Positions 18,312 through 27,147 of a stretch of DNA of 40,332 bases are shown in pieces. The notes under the pieces are model-generated. The model saw nothing but the letters and a program-made list of their open reading frames with translations. It was not told the DNA's origin and ran no database searches. The position numbers were made by a program, and so were the translations under genes. This stretch comes from an uncultured Coriobacteriaceae bacterium (GTDB lineage: Bacteria > Actinomycetota > Coriobacteriia > Coriobacteriales > Atopobiaceae), in NCBI GenBank assembly GCA_902803315.1, contig CADCPM010000063.1, forward strand, positions 1 through 40,332, given 5' to 3'. Numbering within the stretch: position 1 is the stretch's first letter; each line of letters starts with the position of its first letter.

Positions 18312-18384
18312 TCCGAAGTTGACCTTTACTGCAACCGTGTCTCAGCGTAGAGGCCTCAATGTACAAGACCGAAAGGGTAAGCAC

Positions 18385-18648
18385 GTGGCAAACATCAAAT
18401 CTCAGAAGAAGCGCATCCGTACCGCCGAGAAGGCTCGTGTCCGCAATCGTGCGGTTCGCTCCGAACTCAAGACCTACGTTAAGAAGGTCCATGTGGCCGT
18501 TGATGAGGGCGACAAGGCAGCAGCTCAGCTAGCCGCAAACGAAGCCTGCCGCAAGCTCGACAAGGCCGCTTCCAAGGGCATCATCCACAAGAACCAGGCC
18601 GCAAAGCGCAAGAGCGGCGTTCAGATGCTCGTGAATGGCATGGAGTAG
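18385..18648 (+). CDS. rpsT: 30S ribosomal protein S20
   Basis: Read from the GTG at 18385, this is an 87-residue, Lys/Arg/Ala-rich helical protein. It begins [16 protein letters not shown], the classic S20 start, and ends [12 protein letters not shown]20 binds 16S rRNA in the 30S subunit. A longer frame from 18319 would add unrelated residues, whereas GAAAGG lies 8 bases before the GTG. It is a single-gene unit with its own promoter and terminator, between divergent lepA and convergent holA. Confidence 0.96.
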   Translation: MANIKSQKKRIRTAEKARVRNRAVRSELKTYVKKVHVAVDEGDKAAAQLAANEACRKLDKAASKGIIHKNQAAKRKSGVQMLVNGME

Positions 18649-18688
18649 GCAGTCCTACGTAGGCTGGTTCCATACACACGTAATAGGA

Positions 18689-18721
18689 GGGATTCGGAAG
18701 TGCTGTCCGGGTCCCTTTCTT
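18689..18721 (+). terminator. Intrinsic terminator of rpsT
   Basis: GGGATTCGG (18689-18697) pairs with CCGGGTCCC (18707-18715), with two G-U wobbles and a 9-base loop. The T-rich TTTCTTATTTCTT follows. It sits 40 bp after the rpsT stop. Confidence 0.75.
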
Positions 18722-18741
18722 ATTTCTTATGAGATGCACCG

Positions 18742-19698
18742 CTATGTCGGATCGCAAAACACAAAGAGAAGCGTGAGGAACGATGTCTCTGCGTCAGCTC
18801 CGGACTTTATCTCCCTCTCGCACGTCTCGCAGGCCGAAAGGCAACGCATGAGCCCCTCCTGCGTATAGCGACGCGCCGCACTCACGACACTTCGCACTTG
18901 CCATTCCTGTCGCTTGAGCTCGGAGGCTATGTGCGCGCTTTGCCCGCGGTCCATGAGCGACCGTGCGCATATGAGCTCTCGTACGCGTCGCTCGATGAGC
19001 GCCACCAACGCATGGTGGGATGCGTTTGTCATGTGCCGATACAACTCAAGGGCACGTCCGATGTCCCCAGCAGCGAGCTTGTCGAGAAACTCCCATGGCT
19101 TAACCTCGGCCGTGCGTGCAACGTAACGCTCGACTTCGGCCACTGTGATGTGCGGCGAATCGCATAGCTCTATGAGCGTACGCAACTGTCGATCAAGCAG
19201 TACCATATCTTCGCCGACTCTGCTAATGAGTTCCTTCGCGGCGGCAGTGTCGAGCTGCACTCCCAGCGCCCGCGCATGCTTTTGCACATGTTCCGGCAGC
19301 TTGTATGGTTTAACCGGAGTGCAGTCAATCACCGATTGCCTGCCCACCTTTGCGACTGCCTTGTACAGACGGGTATTCTTCGCGAGCTTTTGCGCCTCCA
19401 AACAAAGGACGCAGTCCGGGTTTGGATTCTCCAAATAGGTAACAATGCTTTCCGACACCGCCTTAGGCAGGCGGTTGGCCTCGTGGATGAGCACCAGCCT
19501 AATTCCCGAGCCCATCGGTACCGTATTGAGTGATATGGCAACGCTTGCCGGGTCCAAGTCCGCAGAGGCAACCATCTCATCGAGGTTGAAGGCCTCAAGA
19601 CCTTCCTCAAGCCGGGCACGCAGACGCTTAATGGCAGTCTCGCGCTTTAGTTGGTTCTCGCCCACCACCAAATAGGCGGCAAGAAGTCCAGTTCCCAC
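18742..19698 (-). CDS. holA: DNA polymerase III delta subunit
   Basis: The start is the GTG at 19698 with GGAGG seven bases upstream, giving 318 residues; the frame extends further back without support. The N-terminal AAA+-like domain (LLAAYLVVGENQLKRE, then VLCLEAQKL), a middle domain and a helical collar domain (PWEFLDKLAAGDIGRALELY) match HolA. This subunit opens the sliding clamp during loading. Position between comEC/DUF4012 and rpsT is typical. It starts 20 bp after the DUF4012 gene, so the two are probably co-transcribed. Confidence 0.9.
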   Translation of the reverse strand: MGTGLLAAYLVVGENQLKRETAIKRLRARLEEGLEAFNLDEMVASADLDPASVAISLNTVPMGSGIRLVLIHEANRLPKAVSESIVTYLENPNPDCVLCLEAQKLAKNTRLYKAVAKVGRQSVIDCTPVKPYKLPEHVQKHARALGVQLDTAAAKELISRVGEDMVLLDRQLRTLIELCDSPHITVAEVERYVARTAEVKPWEFLDKLAAGDIGRALELYRHMTNASHHALVALIERRVRELICARSLMDRGQSAHIASELKRQEWQVRSVVSAARRYTQEGLMRCLSACETCEREIKSGADAETSFLTLLFVFCDPT

Positions 19699-19718
19699 GC
19701 AAATACCTCCACTTTCGC

Positions 19719-21602
19719 CTACGAAGCCGGTTCTGGCATCTTCTCGTTCCAATACGCGTATTCGGGGGGCATGATTGGCGTTTTTCGAATAGTAAGAGGA
19801 TTGACGACCTCTGGCGACGTAACCACGGTGAATGAGACCACCGCACTCTCTTGCGGCTCAATCCTTAGCGTAATGGCATGCACGTCAAGACCCTGATAGG
19901 GCGATTGCCTCCATTCGCTATCTGCAGGTGGATCACCCTGAGTGTTCACGCGCTGCAAATCGATATTCTCGATTCTGCCACCCTCTGGCGCGATGAGGCG
20001 AAACTCCTCAGTTAGGTCAAATTTATCCCTGCCCTTAGTCATGACCTCAATATAATTTGGTATGTGATCGTAGGCCTTCGGGTTGAAGTTGTTCTTAATG
20101 GTTACGCTCACCTTGTAGCTGTTTGACCCGTCCTCGTTCGTGGAGGGATTTGCCACGTCGGCATCCATGCTTAAATAGAATGACTGCTTTGAAGCGCTGC
20201 GGTCACTTATATATAACCCGAGCTGTGGGCTCGTGGGGTCATGCAGCAAGTTTCCTGCAAAGCCCGCCTCCTTAAGCGACTCTTCGATAATCGGGTCCTT
20301 TACCCAAACGAGACAGCGACCCTCGTCAGCTGCCCGGGAGACGGCTGTGAGAAATGCGGATACGTCCAATCCATCGAGGTCCCCAAAGACCTTACTGAGC
20401 GTCTTGTCGGCTACCTCACGGTAGAATTCATCACACTTTCCCGGCTCCCACCAAAACAGCGACTGGTTGAGCAGTATCGCAGCGGCGTTGGTTCCATCAA
20501 CTGTTACTCCAGAGCTTGTTTTCACTTCGCCCACAGCACCAAGCAGATACTGAATAAACACGGGATCCAGGCCAAATACCCCGTCTACCTCCAGATCTTG
20601 ATAGAAGCTCCAAATGTTTCGGTACAGCTGACCTACGCGCGAGAAGTCGGGAATGAGATTGTGGTCACCATGAGCTACGTCGCAGGCAATGCCAAACGTA
20701 TCGATTTCCTCTTTGGTGGCACCAGCAGGGTTATCCCCAAATGACAGCACGTCGGCTAGATTGCTGAAATTGCCGATTTCGATGTCTCCGTTTGTAATAG
20801 TCATGATGGCAAACGATCCAACGAATCCACCACTCGCGTGAATCTCTGCCGTATTCTCGGCCAATATGAGATAGCGCTTAGGCTGACCGTCAGCGCCTAG
20901 CAGACCCGATAGGTAGGGAAATATTGGTCGCATGCGCTTTACCGACGCATTGACGCTTAAGATACTTTCTTTTGCGCTATCGATAATGGACTTGATTGGA
21001 CCGATGTGCGCCGGAGGCATGCTCTCAAACGCGTCTGCACCACGCTCGAGTGCGGGGCTCGCCTCCTCAACGGCATACAATAGACTCGGCAGTACGGAGG
21101 CATTTATTTTCGAATCCTCTACGAATTCAGATAGGGCGAGTATCTTCCCGCTCTTAGCCATGGGTATCATCGCATTGTCAGAGAAGTCAGTGAGCACTTC
21201 CGAAAGGATGCGCACGTCGTCGATATCCGTACCGACAACCGGTATTCGTGAGGCAAACTCCCAAAGCGAGGTGTTCATCTCGCCTTGTATGGCATGTGCG
21301 GCAGTGCTTACCTTTTGTGCGGAGCTCTCGAGCTTGCTCTTGTTTCCTTCCTTTGCGGCTGCAAGAAACTCGCCGGCATAGGTCTTGACGTTTGTTGCTT
21401 CTTCACGAACTACGCCAACAGAACGCAACAGGGATATGGACAGTGATCCCACAACAAACACCACGCACAACAGCGAGATCGTAATGAGCCACGTCCAGAT
21501 ACTCCCTCGGGGGAAAATGCTCCTACGCACCCTACAAGGCTCTGCCCCATCATAGGTGCTTTGCGTAGCTGAACGCCTTGCATCGAATGAACTCACGAGC
21601 AT
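19719..21602 (-). CDS. DUF4012 domain membrane protein
   Basis: A 627-residue protein: a basic cytoplasmic N-terminus of about 30 residues, one membrane helix (about 35-58), and a large extracellular part. The middle matches my memory of DUF4012 proteins, with YLILAENTAEIHASGGFVGS, then DPVFIQYLLGAVG and VDGTNAAAILLNQ. These proteins occur in actinobacteria and others, often near surface-polysaccharide or wall genes, and their function is unknown. The extracellular fold resembles a divergent LytR-CpsA-Psr-type protein in size and topology only. It lies between comEC and holA with about 150 bp upstream, which probably holds its promoter. Confidence 0.82.
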   Translation of the reverse strand: MLVSSFDARRSATQSTYDGAEPCRVRRSIFPRGSIWTWLITISLLCVVFVVGSLSISLLRSVGVVREEATNVKTYAGEFLAAAKEGNKSKLESSAQKVSTAAHAIQGEMNTSLWEFASRIPVVGTDIDDVRILSEVLTDFSDNAMIPMAKSGKILALSEFVEDSKINASVLPSLLYAVEEASPALERGADAFESMPPAHIGPIKSIIDSAKESILSVNASVKRMRPIFPYLSGLLGADGQPKRYLILAENTAEIHASGGFVGSFAIMTITNGDIEIGNFSNLADVLSFGDNPAGATKEEIDTFGIACDVAHGDHNLIPDFSRVGQLYRNIWSFYQDLEVDGVFGLDPVFIQYLLGAVGEVKTSSGVTVDGTNAAAILLNQSLFWWEPGKCDEFYREVADKTLSKVFGDLDGLDVSAFLTAVSRAADEGRCLVWVKDPIIEESLKEAGFAGNLLHDPTSPQLGLYISDRSASKQSFYLSMDADVANPSTNEDGSNSYKVSVTIKNNFNPKAYDHIPNYIEVMTKGRDKFDLTEEFRLIAPEGGRIENIDLQRVNTQGDPPADSEWRQSPYQGLDVHAITLRIEPQESAVVSFTVVTSPEVVNPLTIRKTPIMPPEYAYWNEKMPEPAS

Positions 21603-21755
21603 CCCCTTCGTGTATGTTTAGCCAAGAAACAGCCACCGAATCAATATAAGCCGAACAATTATCTCACAGATGGCTTTATTCACAAACAAAAGACAGCATC
21701 TGCTCCATTTTTGTATAAGTCTTAGACAAAGACGGCAAAAACGTTGTATCCGAGC

Positions 21756-24110
21756 CTAATTCATCACCCTCGCCCCTTCCTTTCCTGGTCTTATCTCCAC
21801 GTCTCCAACGTCTTTCGTGCATAGGAACAAAGAGCCTGCATCTTCCAACACCTCTACGCATTCTGGCGAGGGGTGGCCGTATGAGTTTCCCTCCCCCGCG
21901 CTTGCCACCGACACCTCGGGGTCGAGGGCCTGCGCCTGTTCGCTCGACAGGGATACGGACGATCCATGGTGGCCCACTTTCAAAAAGTCGATATCACTCA
22001 CGTCCCCCGAGGCAATCACGGACCCCGTCTCCTCCGTTTCGGCATCGCCGGTTAGAAGCCCTGTGAGCGACGCCTCACCGCACTCATAGCGCAACATGAG
22101 CTCTATCGAGTCGGCATTCTTCGTGCCATCGACTTTTGACCTCGGCCAGACCATGCGCAATTCGAAGCTCTGTACATGAAGAAGGTCTCCGTACGAAATC
22201 TCCTCCACCTTATCCCATCCGACTTCACCGCATGCGCGAATCATCTCTTCGGGAATACGCTCTGACACGCCCTCAGCAACATACACACGCTCGCAGTCTA
22301 TGCTCCTGACGAGCTCTTTGAGGCCAGCATAGTGGTCCTCGTGTAGATGAGTAATCAGTACCGCATCAAGATGGGCCACATGGTTTCGCTGCAACGCCTC
22401 TACCACCGCACCATCTGGCCCAGTATCCACAAGCAGTGTAGCCGCGCCTTCCTGAACCAATATTGCGTCTCCTTGGCCCACGTCAAGTACGCACACACGT
22501 GCAGGCGCCAAATAGCGCCACCACAAATGATAGCCAAGTACTCCGACCATCAACGCACAGACAAAAGGCAATGCTTTTTCCCGCGATATGCGCGGCCAGA
22601 GCAGCAAAATAGCAGTTGCGAGCAAACCCATGAATATGACAAGCGCATCGCCTCCTCCCGTTATGCGTAGGCAGTGGTAAGGCAGCTTCTCAAAGAGTCC
22701 AACCAGTTCGATCACCGTATGCGCGAGCGCATCGCATACGCAAAGTGCTCCACCACCCAAAGTCGGTATAGGCGTGCACACCACTGCCACCAAACCAACT
22801 CCCACCAACAGCGTAAAAGGCAAGGCCACGAACGCGTTGGCGAGTGGCCCAACGAGAGACAGGTCTCCAAACGCTTGGGCTGCCAGGCCCATCGTCGAAA
22901 GCTGCGCAACGACTGCTGACGCAAATGAATCGCGTAGCGATTCGCTTACTTTTCTTAAACGTCTCGAAATCGGCCTTGGAAACCGCCCCAAATAGTCATC
23001 TACGCTAAACAAAACGTCAGTTGCGTAGGAGGCGTAGGCAGAAAAGAGGCAGAGCCCGCATACCGACGAAACAGAGAGCAAGAACCCAATTTGACCGCAT
23101 ACGGTTGGATCCTCTATTGCCATTGCAAGTCCCGCAAGCGAGACGCCCGAAAGGCCGTGAGATCTTCTGCCCGCAAACGGAGATGCCATCGCCAAGATTG
23201 TCATGACCCAAGCCCGTATGGCCGATACGGGCATGCCGCAGCACAGCACGAACAAGCCGCAAAGCCCCACGAGCAGTATGGTCCTAAGGCCACGGCGCAC
23301 TCGAAGACGCTCGAGCAGTCCACCCAAGAGCGTGCAAAATATCGCAAGGTGGGTGCCAGAGACAGCTATAAGGTGTGACAAACCGCATTGCGAAAAGGAC
23401 CTATCGAGTTCGTAATCCTTAAGATTTTGGCGCCAACCGCACACGCAGCCCGCGAGCAACGCGCGCTCTGGAGATGAGCTTGGCTCAATCGACTCAAGAA
23501 TGCCTCGACGCATTTCCGAGACGAATCCCATCAGTCCTTCGGGGGGACTCGCTTGCATGACGCGCGCTACGCGCACCGAACCCCATATGCCTTGCATGCG
23601 GGAAGCCATTCCCCAATCGTCGTCCCCATTTGGCATGAATCGACCAACGCAACGCAGGGTAGTGCCTGCGTCATATTTCTGCGGTAGCGTGATCCACACG
23701 TCACCGGGAACCGACCCATCACGCCACATACTCGCCCTTGAGCGGTAGCAGTCATCCCCCTTCGTGGCATCGCCGCTTACCCTAAGCTCCCATCCACTTA
23801 TCGAACTCGTTTCGACCTCGTGCACAAACTCCAATCCGCTATGAGCCACCAGCGACGATAGCGCAATACCAACCGCAACGCTCGCAAGCACGACCCAAAG
23901 CGTGCCAGCTATCGCCCACTTCCGCATGACCGCAAAAATGCCCGCCACAACCAGAAGCCCGCATACTGCTTCGATTGCGACGCCAACGCTCCCCGTATAC
24001 CAATCGCTTCCATGTCCAAGCACCATACGTTCGGCAAGCAAGATCGCAACAAGGGCATAGAACGTCCTGGGAATCGCTGGACGACGCGGCATGTTTCTGT
24101 CGTCAAACAC
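21756..24110 (-). CDS. comEC: ComEC/Rec2 DNA-uptake channel
   Basis: A 784-residue polytopic protein. It has two N-terminal membrane helices, an OB-like extracellular domain (ELRVSGDATKG to TLRCVGRFMPNG), the competence domain (GLSHLIAVSGTHLAI, about 240-500) with many helices, and a C-terminal MBL domain (DVGQGDAI, then THLHEDHYAGL). ComEC moves one strand of incoming DNA across the membrane, and the MBL part is proposed to degrade the other strand. All domains look intact. The start is a GTG at 24110, overlapping the comEA end by 8 bp, with AAGGA upstream; the ATG at 24092 is an alternative. No pilus or comF genes are in the window. Confidence 0.93.
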   Translation of the reverse strand: MFDDRNMPRRPAIPRTFYALVAILLAERMVLGHGSDWYTGSVGVAIEAVCGLLVVAGIFAVMRKWAIAGTLWVVLASVAVGIALSSLVAHSGLEFVHEVETSSISGWELRVSGDATKGDDCYRSRASMWRDGSVPGDVWITLPQKYDAGTTLRCVGRFMPNGDDDWGMASRMQGIWGSVRVARVMQASPPEGLMGFVSEMRRGILESIEPSSSPERALLAGCVCGWRQNLKDYELDRSFSQCGLSHLIAVSGTHLAIFCTLLGGLLERLRVRRGLRTILLVGLCGLFVLCCGMPVSAIRAWVMTILAMASPFAGRRSHGLSGVSLAGLAMAIEDPTVCGQIGFLLSVSSVCGLCLFSAYASYATDVLFSVDDYLGRFPRPISRRLRKVSESLRDSFASAVVAQLSTMGLAAQAFGDLSLVGPLANAFVALPFTLLVGVGLVAVVCTPIPTLGGGALCVCDALAHTVIELVGLFEKLPYHCLRITGGGDALVIFMGLLATAILLLWPRISREKALPFVCALMVGVLGYHLWWRYLAPARVCVLDVGQGDAILVQEGAATLLVDTGPDGAVVEALQRNHVAHLDAVLITHLHEDHYAGLKELVRSIDCERVYVAEGVSERIPEEMIRACGEVGWDKVEEISYGDLLHVQSFELRMVWPRSKVDGTKNADSIELMLRYECGEASLTGLLTGDAETEETGSVIASGDVSDIDFLKVGHHGSSVSLSSEQAQALDPEVSVASAGEGNSYGHPSPECVEVLEDAGSLFLCTKDVGDVEIRPGKEGARVMN

Positions 24111-24849
24111 AGATCTTGTCCTTTACCTTTGCGAACTTCTTCTCGCCGATGCCCGTTACGCGCATGAGGTCTTCCACTGACGAGAAGGGCCCACCGCTCT
24201 GCCGTTCCTCCACGATGGCAGATGCCGTGGCCTCGCCCACGCCAGGCAGAGTCTGCAGCTCAGATTCCGACGCCGTGTTTATGTTGACGAGCGCGTCGCC
24301 CCCGCCAGCGCTCTGCGTATCGGACGCAATCGATGGCGCATTCCCCTGCTCTAGGCTCTGGTCTTCCCGAGGTGCCTCCTCCCCCACGTGCGGCACATAT
24401 ACCTTCTGCCCGTCCGAAAGCGTTGCCGCTAGATTTACGTTTGCCGTGTTCGCATCGTTGGCGAGGCCACCCGCAAGCGCGACGGCATCGTTTATGCGTG
24501 GAGATGACACGCTCACCTTATACACGCCTGGCTTGTTTACCGCACCGTCTACGTGAACCCAAACCTCTGATCTTGCGGCATCATCCCTTTCGCCATCCTT
24601 CTCCGGCTTTGTCGACTCTTCTGCACTCATTGCTTTTTCGCTTACGGAATCAGCCGCTTTTGATGGAGCCTCGTTTTCCGACCTCTCCACCACCGTTCCC
24701 TTTGACTGCGATAGCCGAACATACCCAAATGCTCCCAAGGCAACCACAAGCACGATGCATGCAAGTGCCGCGCCTTTCTTTCCTGTGACACCATACCGAT
24801 GTGCCAACAACCTGAGCCTTCTTACACGTCCACCAGGTACCTGCGCCAT
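24103..24849 (-). CDS. comEA: ComEA DNA-binding competence protein
   Basis: Read from the ATG at 24849 (MAQVPGG, AAGGGGG upstream), it has 248 residues. It has a basic N-terminus, one membrane helix (GAALACIVLVVALGAFGYV), an acidic Glu/Lys/Ser linker, a SLBB-like domain (VHVDGAVNKPGVY to KVYVPHVGE) and a C-terminal helix-hairpin-helix pair (NINTASESELQTLPGVGEAT, then VTGIGEKK). ComEA captures double-stranded DNA outside the membrane and hands it to ComEC. The comEA-comEC overlap shows they are one transcript. Genes for natural transformation may be functional in this strain; regulation is not visible. Confidence 0.93.
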   Translation of the reverse strand: MAQVPGGRVRRLRLLAHRYGVTGKKGAALACIVLVVALGAFGYVRLSQSKGTVVERSENEAPSKAADSVSEKAMSAEESTKPEKDGERDDAARSEVWVHVDGAVNKPGVYKVSVSSPRINDAVALAGGLANDANTANVNLAATLSDGQKVYVPHVGEEAPREDQSLEQGNAPSIASDTQSAGGGDALVNINTASESELQTLPGVGEATASAIVEERQSGGPFSSVEDLMRVTGIGEKKFAKVKDKICV

Positions 24850-25207
24850 ACGCCCCACCCCCTTCGCTCAGCATTGCACAACCAAGCCTTTGGACGTACG
24901 ACGTTTAATTTCATATATTTATGTGTCAGCAACCTCGCGCATACTTTGCGACATTTTCCCAAAAACAGACAAAACCGCAGGTTTACGCCGTATGTTCTCA
25001 AGCAAAATGTGCGAAAACGGCATGGAGACAATGTGAACCGATGTCAAAGATGCAGGTAAACTCTTTCCTACATTTTTCGTATGCACGACTTCGGCAAAAC
25101 GGGCACTTCTGACCAAATATTACGTCTAGGACGGTATTCTTACCGCTCACCGACGATAGGCATGCCGCAGTCTTAGCGTGGACTAAAGTACTTTATGCGA
25201 CTCACGA

Positions 25208-25237
25208 GGCCAAGCGATTTTGCGCTTGGCCTTTTTT
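25208..25237 (+). terminator. Strong intrinsic terminator with no gene upstream
   Basis: GGCCAAGCG (25208-25216) pairs perfectly with CGCTTGGCC (25223-25231) around ATTTTG, followed by six T. The nearest plus-strand gene upstream is rpsT, 6.5 kb away. It must end an unannotated RNA or act as a leader attenuator. Confidence 0.85.
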
Positions 25238-25296
25238 CCTATGTGGCAATCGTCCAGACTATTGGCAACGCTGTCCCGCGGCGTTCCTTTCTAATC

Positions 25297-25302
25297 TATA
25301 CT
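25297..25302 (+). promoter_or_regulatory. Candidate -10 box of the cyclic-nucleotide operon
   Basis: TATACT lies 50 bp before the first start codon and after the terminator. There is no convincing -35 box at 17 bp, so an activator may be needed. Confidence 0.4.
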
Positions 25303-25351
25303 CGACCCAATAACGAACGCGTTGCGTCTTTGTCGCAGCAAGGAGGTCCAG

Positions 25352-25837
25352 GTGAAAGAGGAGAAGTTCCGCAAGGGGCAGATCGTGGTGCTGGAAGGCC
25401 AATATGACGACAGTCTCTACTACATTCGCTGGGGCAGTGTAGGTGTCTTTGTGAATTACGGAAAGAAGAACGAGGAGAAGCTCGCCGAGCTGCGAGCGGA
25501 CGACTACTTTGGCGAGATGGCCCTTCTCAATCGCTCGAGTCGGTCGGCGACCGTCGTGAGCCTTGAGTCCGGAACCGTACTCAACCGCATTTCCGAAAAC
25601 GAGTTCAACGAGTTTCTGCGCGAGAAGCCAACTCGGGTCATGGACATCTTCCGTCGCCTGTGCCACAAGCTTCGCGACGCCGACAAGAACTACCTGCAAA
25701 TCTGCGAGGCGGTAAGCGATTCCGTAGGCACGCAGGCAGACGGGGTGAACAAGACCACGACCTACGGATTCGCGAAGAACGACACGCTGAAGGCAATCCA
25801 CGACGACGTACACGCGAGCGAAACCAACAAGGCGTAA
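25352..25837 (+). CDS. Cyclic nucleotide-binding domain protein 1
   Basis: The start is the GTG at 25352 with an ideal AAGGAGG five bases upstream; the frame opens at a TTG at 25322 without support. The product has 161 residues: one CNB domain (about 1-120) and a helical tail of about 40 residues. The phosphate-binding cassette is intact: FGEMALLN with Glu55, and RSA with Arg64. These residues bind the ribose and phosphate of cAMP or cGMP. There is no HTH domain, so this is not a CRP-type regulator. A stand-alone CNB protein would act by protein contact. The next gene is a paralogue with the same layout, and a cyclase gene ends the operon. Confidence 0.9.
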   Translation: MKEEKFRKGQIVVLEGQYDDSLYYIRWGSVGVFVNYGKKNEEKLAELRADDYFGEMALLNRSSRSATVVSLESGTVLNRISENEFNEFLREKPTRVMDIFRRLCHKLRDADKNYLQICEAVSDSVGTQADGVNKTTTYGFAKNDTLKAIHDDVHASETNKA

Positions 25838-25851
25838 GGGAGGGCAAACCG

Positions 25852-26334
25852 ATGAAGCAATTGTCTTTTGGAGGCGACGAGGTCATATTCCGTGAGGGAG
25901 AGTTCGCCCTCACCATGTATCAAATCGAATCCGGTTCCGTGGGCATCTATGCCAACTATGATTCGGCTGACGCACGCCTTTTGGCCAAGCTTGGAAAGGG
26001 CGAGTACTTTGGCGAGATGGGGCTTGCCGAATGCTATCCCAGAAGCGCCACCGCCGTTGCGTTGGAGGCAAACACCACGTTGGACGAAATCGACAGCAAC
26101 GAGTTCGCCAGTTTCTTTGAGGACAACCCCGATACGGTGCTCGCCATCATGCGATCGCTCAGCGAAAGGCTGCGCGAAACGAACGAACGCTATTTAGAGG
26201 CTCGCCAAGCGGTTCACGACGCAATCGAGGCAGAGATTGCCGGCACCGAGAAGAGCTCGTCTCTTGTGGGCAAGCTCACGAACATGCTGCGCTTTGCCAG
26301 GCGTTCCGAGAAAAAGGCATCCGATCGTTCATAG
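25852..26334 (+). CDS. Cyclic nucleotide-binding domain protein 2
   Basis: A 160-residue paralogue of the preceding protein, starting at the ATG at 25852 with GGGAGGG eight bases upstream; a longer open frame before it is the shadow of the first gene. The cassette FGEMGLAECYPRSA has Glu55 and Arg64 at the same positions as in protein 1. The tail (about 115-160) is helical and ends in a Lys/Arg-rich stretch (FARRSEKKASDRS), and it differs from the first protein's tail. Again there is no DNA-binding domain. The pair probably arose by tandem duplication and may form a heterodimer or give two outputs of one signal. Confidence 0.9.
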   Translation: MKQLSFGGDEVIFREGEFALTMYQIESGSVGIYANYDSADARLLAKLGKGEYFGEMGLAECYPRSATAVALEANTTLDEIDSNEFASFFEDNPDTVLAIMRSLSERLRETNERYLEARQAVHDAIEAEIAGTEKSSSLVGKLTNMLRFARRSEKKASDRS

Positions 26335-26346
26335 GGGACCTTCGTT

Positions 26347-27147
26347 ATGGACCAAAACCCATGCATGCGTCTAACCGTATTGGGCACGAGAGGCTCCGTG
26401 CCCATTTGCGGTAACGACTATACGATCTTTGGTGGCAGCACATCATGTTACCTTGTGGAAGCGGGTGGCGAAAGCATCATCCTCGATGCCGGAACCGGTC
26501 TTTTGGGTGCACCCAGCTCCTTTGAACGCGAGCCCACGATCCTGCTCAGTCATTTGCACGCAGACCACCTGCTTGGCCTCGGCATGTACAAGCGAATCAG
26601 TCAGCCTGGTGCAACGACCAGGCTGTTCGTGCCTGCAAGAGATACGCAGGATGCCCGAGTGGCAATCAATCGACTGTACTCCCCTCCCCTCTGGCCCGTT
26701 GAGCTTAGCAGCTACAAAGGCGACCTGCAGGTCGAGGCAATGCCTCGCTCCATGCAGATCGGTGATGTGTTTGTGGAGACCGAGCAAGGGAGCCATCCAG
26801 GCACCTGTCTGATCATAAAGATACGCTACGCACAGAAGTCGCTGGTATACGCTACGGACTTCGAGCACAACGAGGAGGCGTCCTTTCGGCTTGCCGAATT
26901 CTCCCGCAATGCCGACCTGGTGCTCTACGACGGGCAGTACGGAGCGGACCAATATGAATCACATCGTGGCTTTGGCCATTCAACGCCAGATGAGGGTTTA
27001 TCGCTCATAAAGCGCAGTGGGGCAAAGCAGTTGCTCATCATACATCACGACCCCCTTAGCACAGATTCGATGCTTCTTGAGCGTGAGCGCACGTTGAACC
27101 ACCCCCATGTTAGATTCGCCCGCGAGGGAAAGGCGATCGAACTATGA
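26347..27147 (+). CDS. MBL-fold metallohydrolase, candidate cyclic nucleotide phosphodiesterase
   Basis: A 266-residue metallo-beta-lactamase-fold protein. The metal motif HLHADH is at 69-74, with the later ligands in GSHPG, YATDFEHN and the C-terminal IIHHDPLSTD. The opening RLTVLGTRGSVP followed by GGSTSCYLV resembles the RNase Z/AtsA-like branch. Class II cyclic-nucleotide phosphodiesterases use this fold and an HxHxDH motif, and the gene sits between two cyclic-nucleotide-binding proteins and a cyclase. That makes hydrolysis of the cyclic nucleotide a reasonable inference, but sequence alone does not prove it. The stop overlaps the cyclase start by 4 bp. The start at 26347 has AGGGGACC upstream. 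Confidence 0.85.
   Translation: MDQNPCMRLTVLGTRGSVPICGNDYTIFGGSTSCYLVEAGGESIILDAGTGLLGAPSSFEREPTILLSHLHADHLLGLGMYKRISQPGATTRLFVPARDTQDARVAINRLYSPPLWPVELSSYKGDLQVEAMPRSMQIGDVFVETEQGSHPGTCLIIKIRYAQKSLVYATDFEHNEEASFRLAEFSRNADLVLYDGQYGADQYESHRGFGHSTPDEGLSLIKRSGAKQLLIIHHDPLSTDSMLLERERTLNHPHVRFAREGKAIEL

Larger units (their letters stand above)
24850..25351. other. Divergent intergenic region, comEA / cyclic-nucleotide operon
   Basis: About 500 bp without a supportable gene. It should hold the comEA promoter on the minus strand and the promoter of the plus-strand operon. Visible elements are the 12-bp palindrome TAAAGTACTTTA at 25184-25195, a strong plus-strand terminator at 25208-25237 and a TATACT box at 25297-25302. 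Because no gene precedes the terminator on that strand, a short non-coding transcript ending there is possible. Confidence 0.55.

Noticed and set aside
24850..25240. tRNA gene ending at the strong terminator
   Set aside because: No T-loop GGTTCGA-type sequence, no acceptor stem and no CCA end could be found on either strand.
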